Assembly: GCA_043228905.1 (NCBI GenBank)
Contig: JBHGNT010000017.1
Span: forward strand, 2,356,001-2,420,000
Source of the DNA: Azolla caroliniana
Taxonomy: Eukaryota; Polypodiophyta
DNA: 64,000 bases
Reading direction: 5' to 3'
The position numbers were made by a program, and so were the translations under genes. Below are positions 62,389 through 64,000 of the stretch, piece after piece; position 1 is the stretch's first letter, and each line of letters starts with the position of its first letter. The notes beneath the pieces were generated by a model. It saw nothing but the letters and a program-made list of their open reading frames with translations. It did not search any database and had not been told where the DNA came from.

Positions 62389-62541
62389 TGTTGAATAGGA
62401 GTGTATAATGGCCATATTCACATTGTGCCTTTGGATACACATTCCCTCTCTCCGTGTCTATCTTGCTCATTCGCATACGCAGGTTCTTCTTCATCACGAA
62501 TGTTGCTTGCACTTCCGCATTGCCGTCCTTGTTCCCCAACA
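62389..62541 (+). repeat. Copia-3 3' LTR, internally deleted
   Basis: 153 bp versus 301 bp in the 5' LTR. It has both ends (TGTTGAATAGG and CCCCAACA) but lacks about 148 bp, including the TATA region. Confidence 0.92.
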
Positions 62542-63307
62542 CGACGAATTGACGAGGGTCGGTCGTGCGACCGGCGACCGCCGGCCAATTAGGGGTGCAT
62601 ATGGTACGACGCCACCGGACATGCCCGGAGAGATTGCGCTGACCTCGGTGAAGTGCTCAGAAGTAATGTAGTTTATCTTTCGAATGGCAGGATACATGCG
62701 AGCAGCACACGAAGATTGTTTGACGCGAATTTCAGACGAGGTGGCATGAAGAGGCTAATGGAAGACGCCACGGCACGGCACGTCAAAGCCGTCCACTACT
62801 CGGTTTTGGCTGGCATCCACGTAGGCAAAAAGGCGGCAAACCCCGATTCAAGCCCTGGGTTCTGGCTGGTTATTCTCGAGACCTTGTCTGGAGGAAGGCT
62901 GCAGAAGGAAGAAGCAGAGCGCGCAAAGTTACCGGCTGGAGTGACCCTGTTGAAGAGAGCACCAGCTTTGTGGAGGCCACGTGCAAGAAATACGAGACCT
63001 TGATCGACAAAAGACGGGCGGGGAAAACCAGGGGAGCGGGCCCTTCGGGGAGGTATGACACCCGAAGCGCGCAAAAAGGGCAGGATGCCACTCCGATAGA
63101 AGGTTCTAGAGGAGCGAGTTCTCGACAGTCGCATAGAACTCACGCTTAGGGAAGTGCTTGGCATAGCAAGAAGGGAATTCCACGATAGCATCGTGGACCT
63201 CGTGAAGAGAAAGCGTCTCGCGACAGAACTAGAGCCCGAGAAGTCGGTTGAGGTAAGAGCGGCACTCCTTGACGACATGGCCACGGAGGACGAGCTTGCG
63301 GAGAGCC
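62542..63307 (+). pseudogene. Gypsy-E gag, third piece
   Basis: Resumes after Copia-3: zinc knuckle CIWYDATGHARRDC-like (second Cys changed to Tyr), VVYLSNGRIHASSTRRLF, GGMKRLMEDATARHVKAVHYS, and near 63150 SLREVLGIAKKEFHDSIVDL-type sequence (LGIARREFHDSIVDLVKRK), matching the linker before the protease in Gypsy-C. Frameshifts present. Ends at Copia-4. Confidence 0.88.
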
Positions 63308-63700
63308 TGTTGAGAATCAAGCTCAACTTGGTCTAGCGTGTGAACTCACCTTGAGAGTGAATAGACACTCCAATGGTCAAGAGTCACCATTATGTCACCA
63401 CTTTGTGTTCTAGCATTTAGTATGAGTCATAAAATCATATTCTATGACACATAACTTATGAGCTTTCACATTCCCCATGCTCCATGACTCTTGTAGTTAA
63501 TGAAGAGAGACGGTAACTATATAAAGCACCCTCCTCCCTCCTTGTATTGTGTTGAGTCTTTCTCCTTTGTGAATATACTTAACCTTGTGTATTCTCCATG
63601 TCTTACTCCTTGTCTCTCTCACACTCTCTCTCTCTCTCACTCACATAACGCACATCTCTCACCTATTCCGCTACACAAGAATCATACCTAATTCTTTACA
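63308..63700 (+). repeat. Copia-4 5' LTR
   Basis: 393 bp with ACTATATAAAGC near 63518 (TATA) and a CT-rich end. Followed directly by the PBS. Confidence 0.88.
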
Positions 63701-63862
63701 TGGTATTAGAGCGATTTGGTAGCTCGATCTAGCCCACTCACCTCATCGTGATCGTGTTTTGAGCTCTACATCAACGTTCAAGAAGAACTGGCTCATCGCT
63801 ATCATAGTGCGACTACATAGCTCGTATTCGAAGAGAGAAGAAGAAGAAGAAGAATCGACATA

Positions 63863-64000
63863 ATGAATACTCAAATGGGGAGCGTTCTCCCTACCAAGAA
63901 GTTGGATCGAAACAACTTCGCATCTTGGGAGTACAAGATGCACCAATACCTTGTAAGACAAGGCTATTGGAGCTACATCAAAAGAGCACACGAAGACCGA
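63863..64000 (+). CDS. Copia-4 Gag, N-terminal part
   Basis: MNTQMGSVLPTKKLDRNNFA, then SWEYKMHQYL, open to the window edge (46 codons). Close to the Copia-2 Gag start but without its stop at the Trp of YWSYI, so this copy may be better preserved. Confidence 0.85.
   Translation, partial: MNTQMGSVLPTKKLDRNNFASWEYKMHQYLVRQGYWSYIKRAHEDR

Larger units (their letters stand above)
57194..62541 (+). mobile_element. Copia-3, full-length but defective
   Basis: 5' LTR 57194-57494 and 3' LTR 62389-62541, with CGACG duplicated at 57189-57193 and 62542-62546. tRNA-Met PBS at 57497; polypurine tract ACAGGGGAG at 62380-62388. Gag and pol share one frame over most of the length, broken by a handful of stops, an RT deletion and a 57-bp duplication. 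A different Copia lineage from Copia-1 and -2. Confidence 0.96.
63308..64000 (+). mobile_element. Copia-4, 5' end only (runs off the window)
   Basis: LTR 63308-63700 starts TGTTGAGAATCAAGCTCAAC and ends TTTACA. PBS TGGTATTAGAGCG (one base off tRNA-Met) at 63701. Then the leader and gag start. Inserted in Gypsy-E gag; the second target duplication lies outside. Confidence 0.92.

Overview
The window reads as nuclear DNA of a land plant with a large, repeat-rich genome. The evidence is a plant-type LRR receptor-like protein (RLP) gene, LTR retrotransposons primed by the plant initiator-tRNA-Met site TGGTATCAGAGC, a short TTTAGGG (plant telomere type) tract, plant LINE and hAT remains, and many CT/CA microsatellites. 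The chromodomain Gypsy lineage, with a Tf1/Tcn1-like look, and the Gypsy lineage with an FLDD reverse transcriptase point to a seed-free plant such as a fern or lycophyte. That placement is inference; no species can be named.

Layout. 1-26.3 kb is an RLP locus that was duplicated locally and then broken up. One full-length RLP gene lies at 2274-4934. Pieces of further copies lie at 4956-4977/11510-11609, 13679-13870, 14727-14791 and 24845-25912. The 5' flank occurs twice (1291-1877, 15508-16033) and the 3' flank three times. These pieces are separated by Copia-1 (4978-11504, TSD ATTGT, carrying a hAT-like MITE), a small decayed Gypsy (11984-13678), a decayed hAT transposase (16034-18629) and a truncated Gypsy-A (19857-24844, itself hit by a LINE and a MITE). 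26.3-33.2 kb is a LINE remnant split by an apparently intact chromodomain Gypsy-B (26826-32513, TSD GCTAG, both ORFs open). 33.2-37.6 kb is a degenerate Copia-2 with a solo LTR (TSD AAATG) and a 426-bp tandem duplication.

37.6 kb to the end is a nest. Gypsy-E (+) holds Gypsy-F (38347-56433, TSD CTTAG). F holds Gypsy-D (40530-52943, 4-bp TSD). D's LTR holds Gypsy-C (40548-47846, 4-bp TSD GCGT, LTRs that look identical). E also holds Copia-3 (57194-62541, TSD CGACG) and Copia-4 (63308 to beyond the window).

Function. Apart from the RLP, a plasma-membrane receptor without a kinase, everything codes for retrotransposon Gag, protease, RT-RNase H and integrase, or is DNA-transposon debris. No tRNA, rRNA, CRISPR or conventional metabolic gene was seen. 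The observations most worth following are a primer-binding site in the chromodomain Gypsy family that is complementary to its own predicted RNA 5' end (self-priming), an extra 170-codon module between duplicated polypurine tracts in Copia-1, and the FLDD/DHG Gypsy family whose youngest copy has an altered RT catalytic box.
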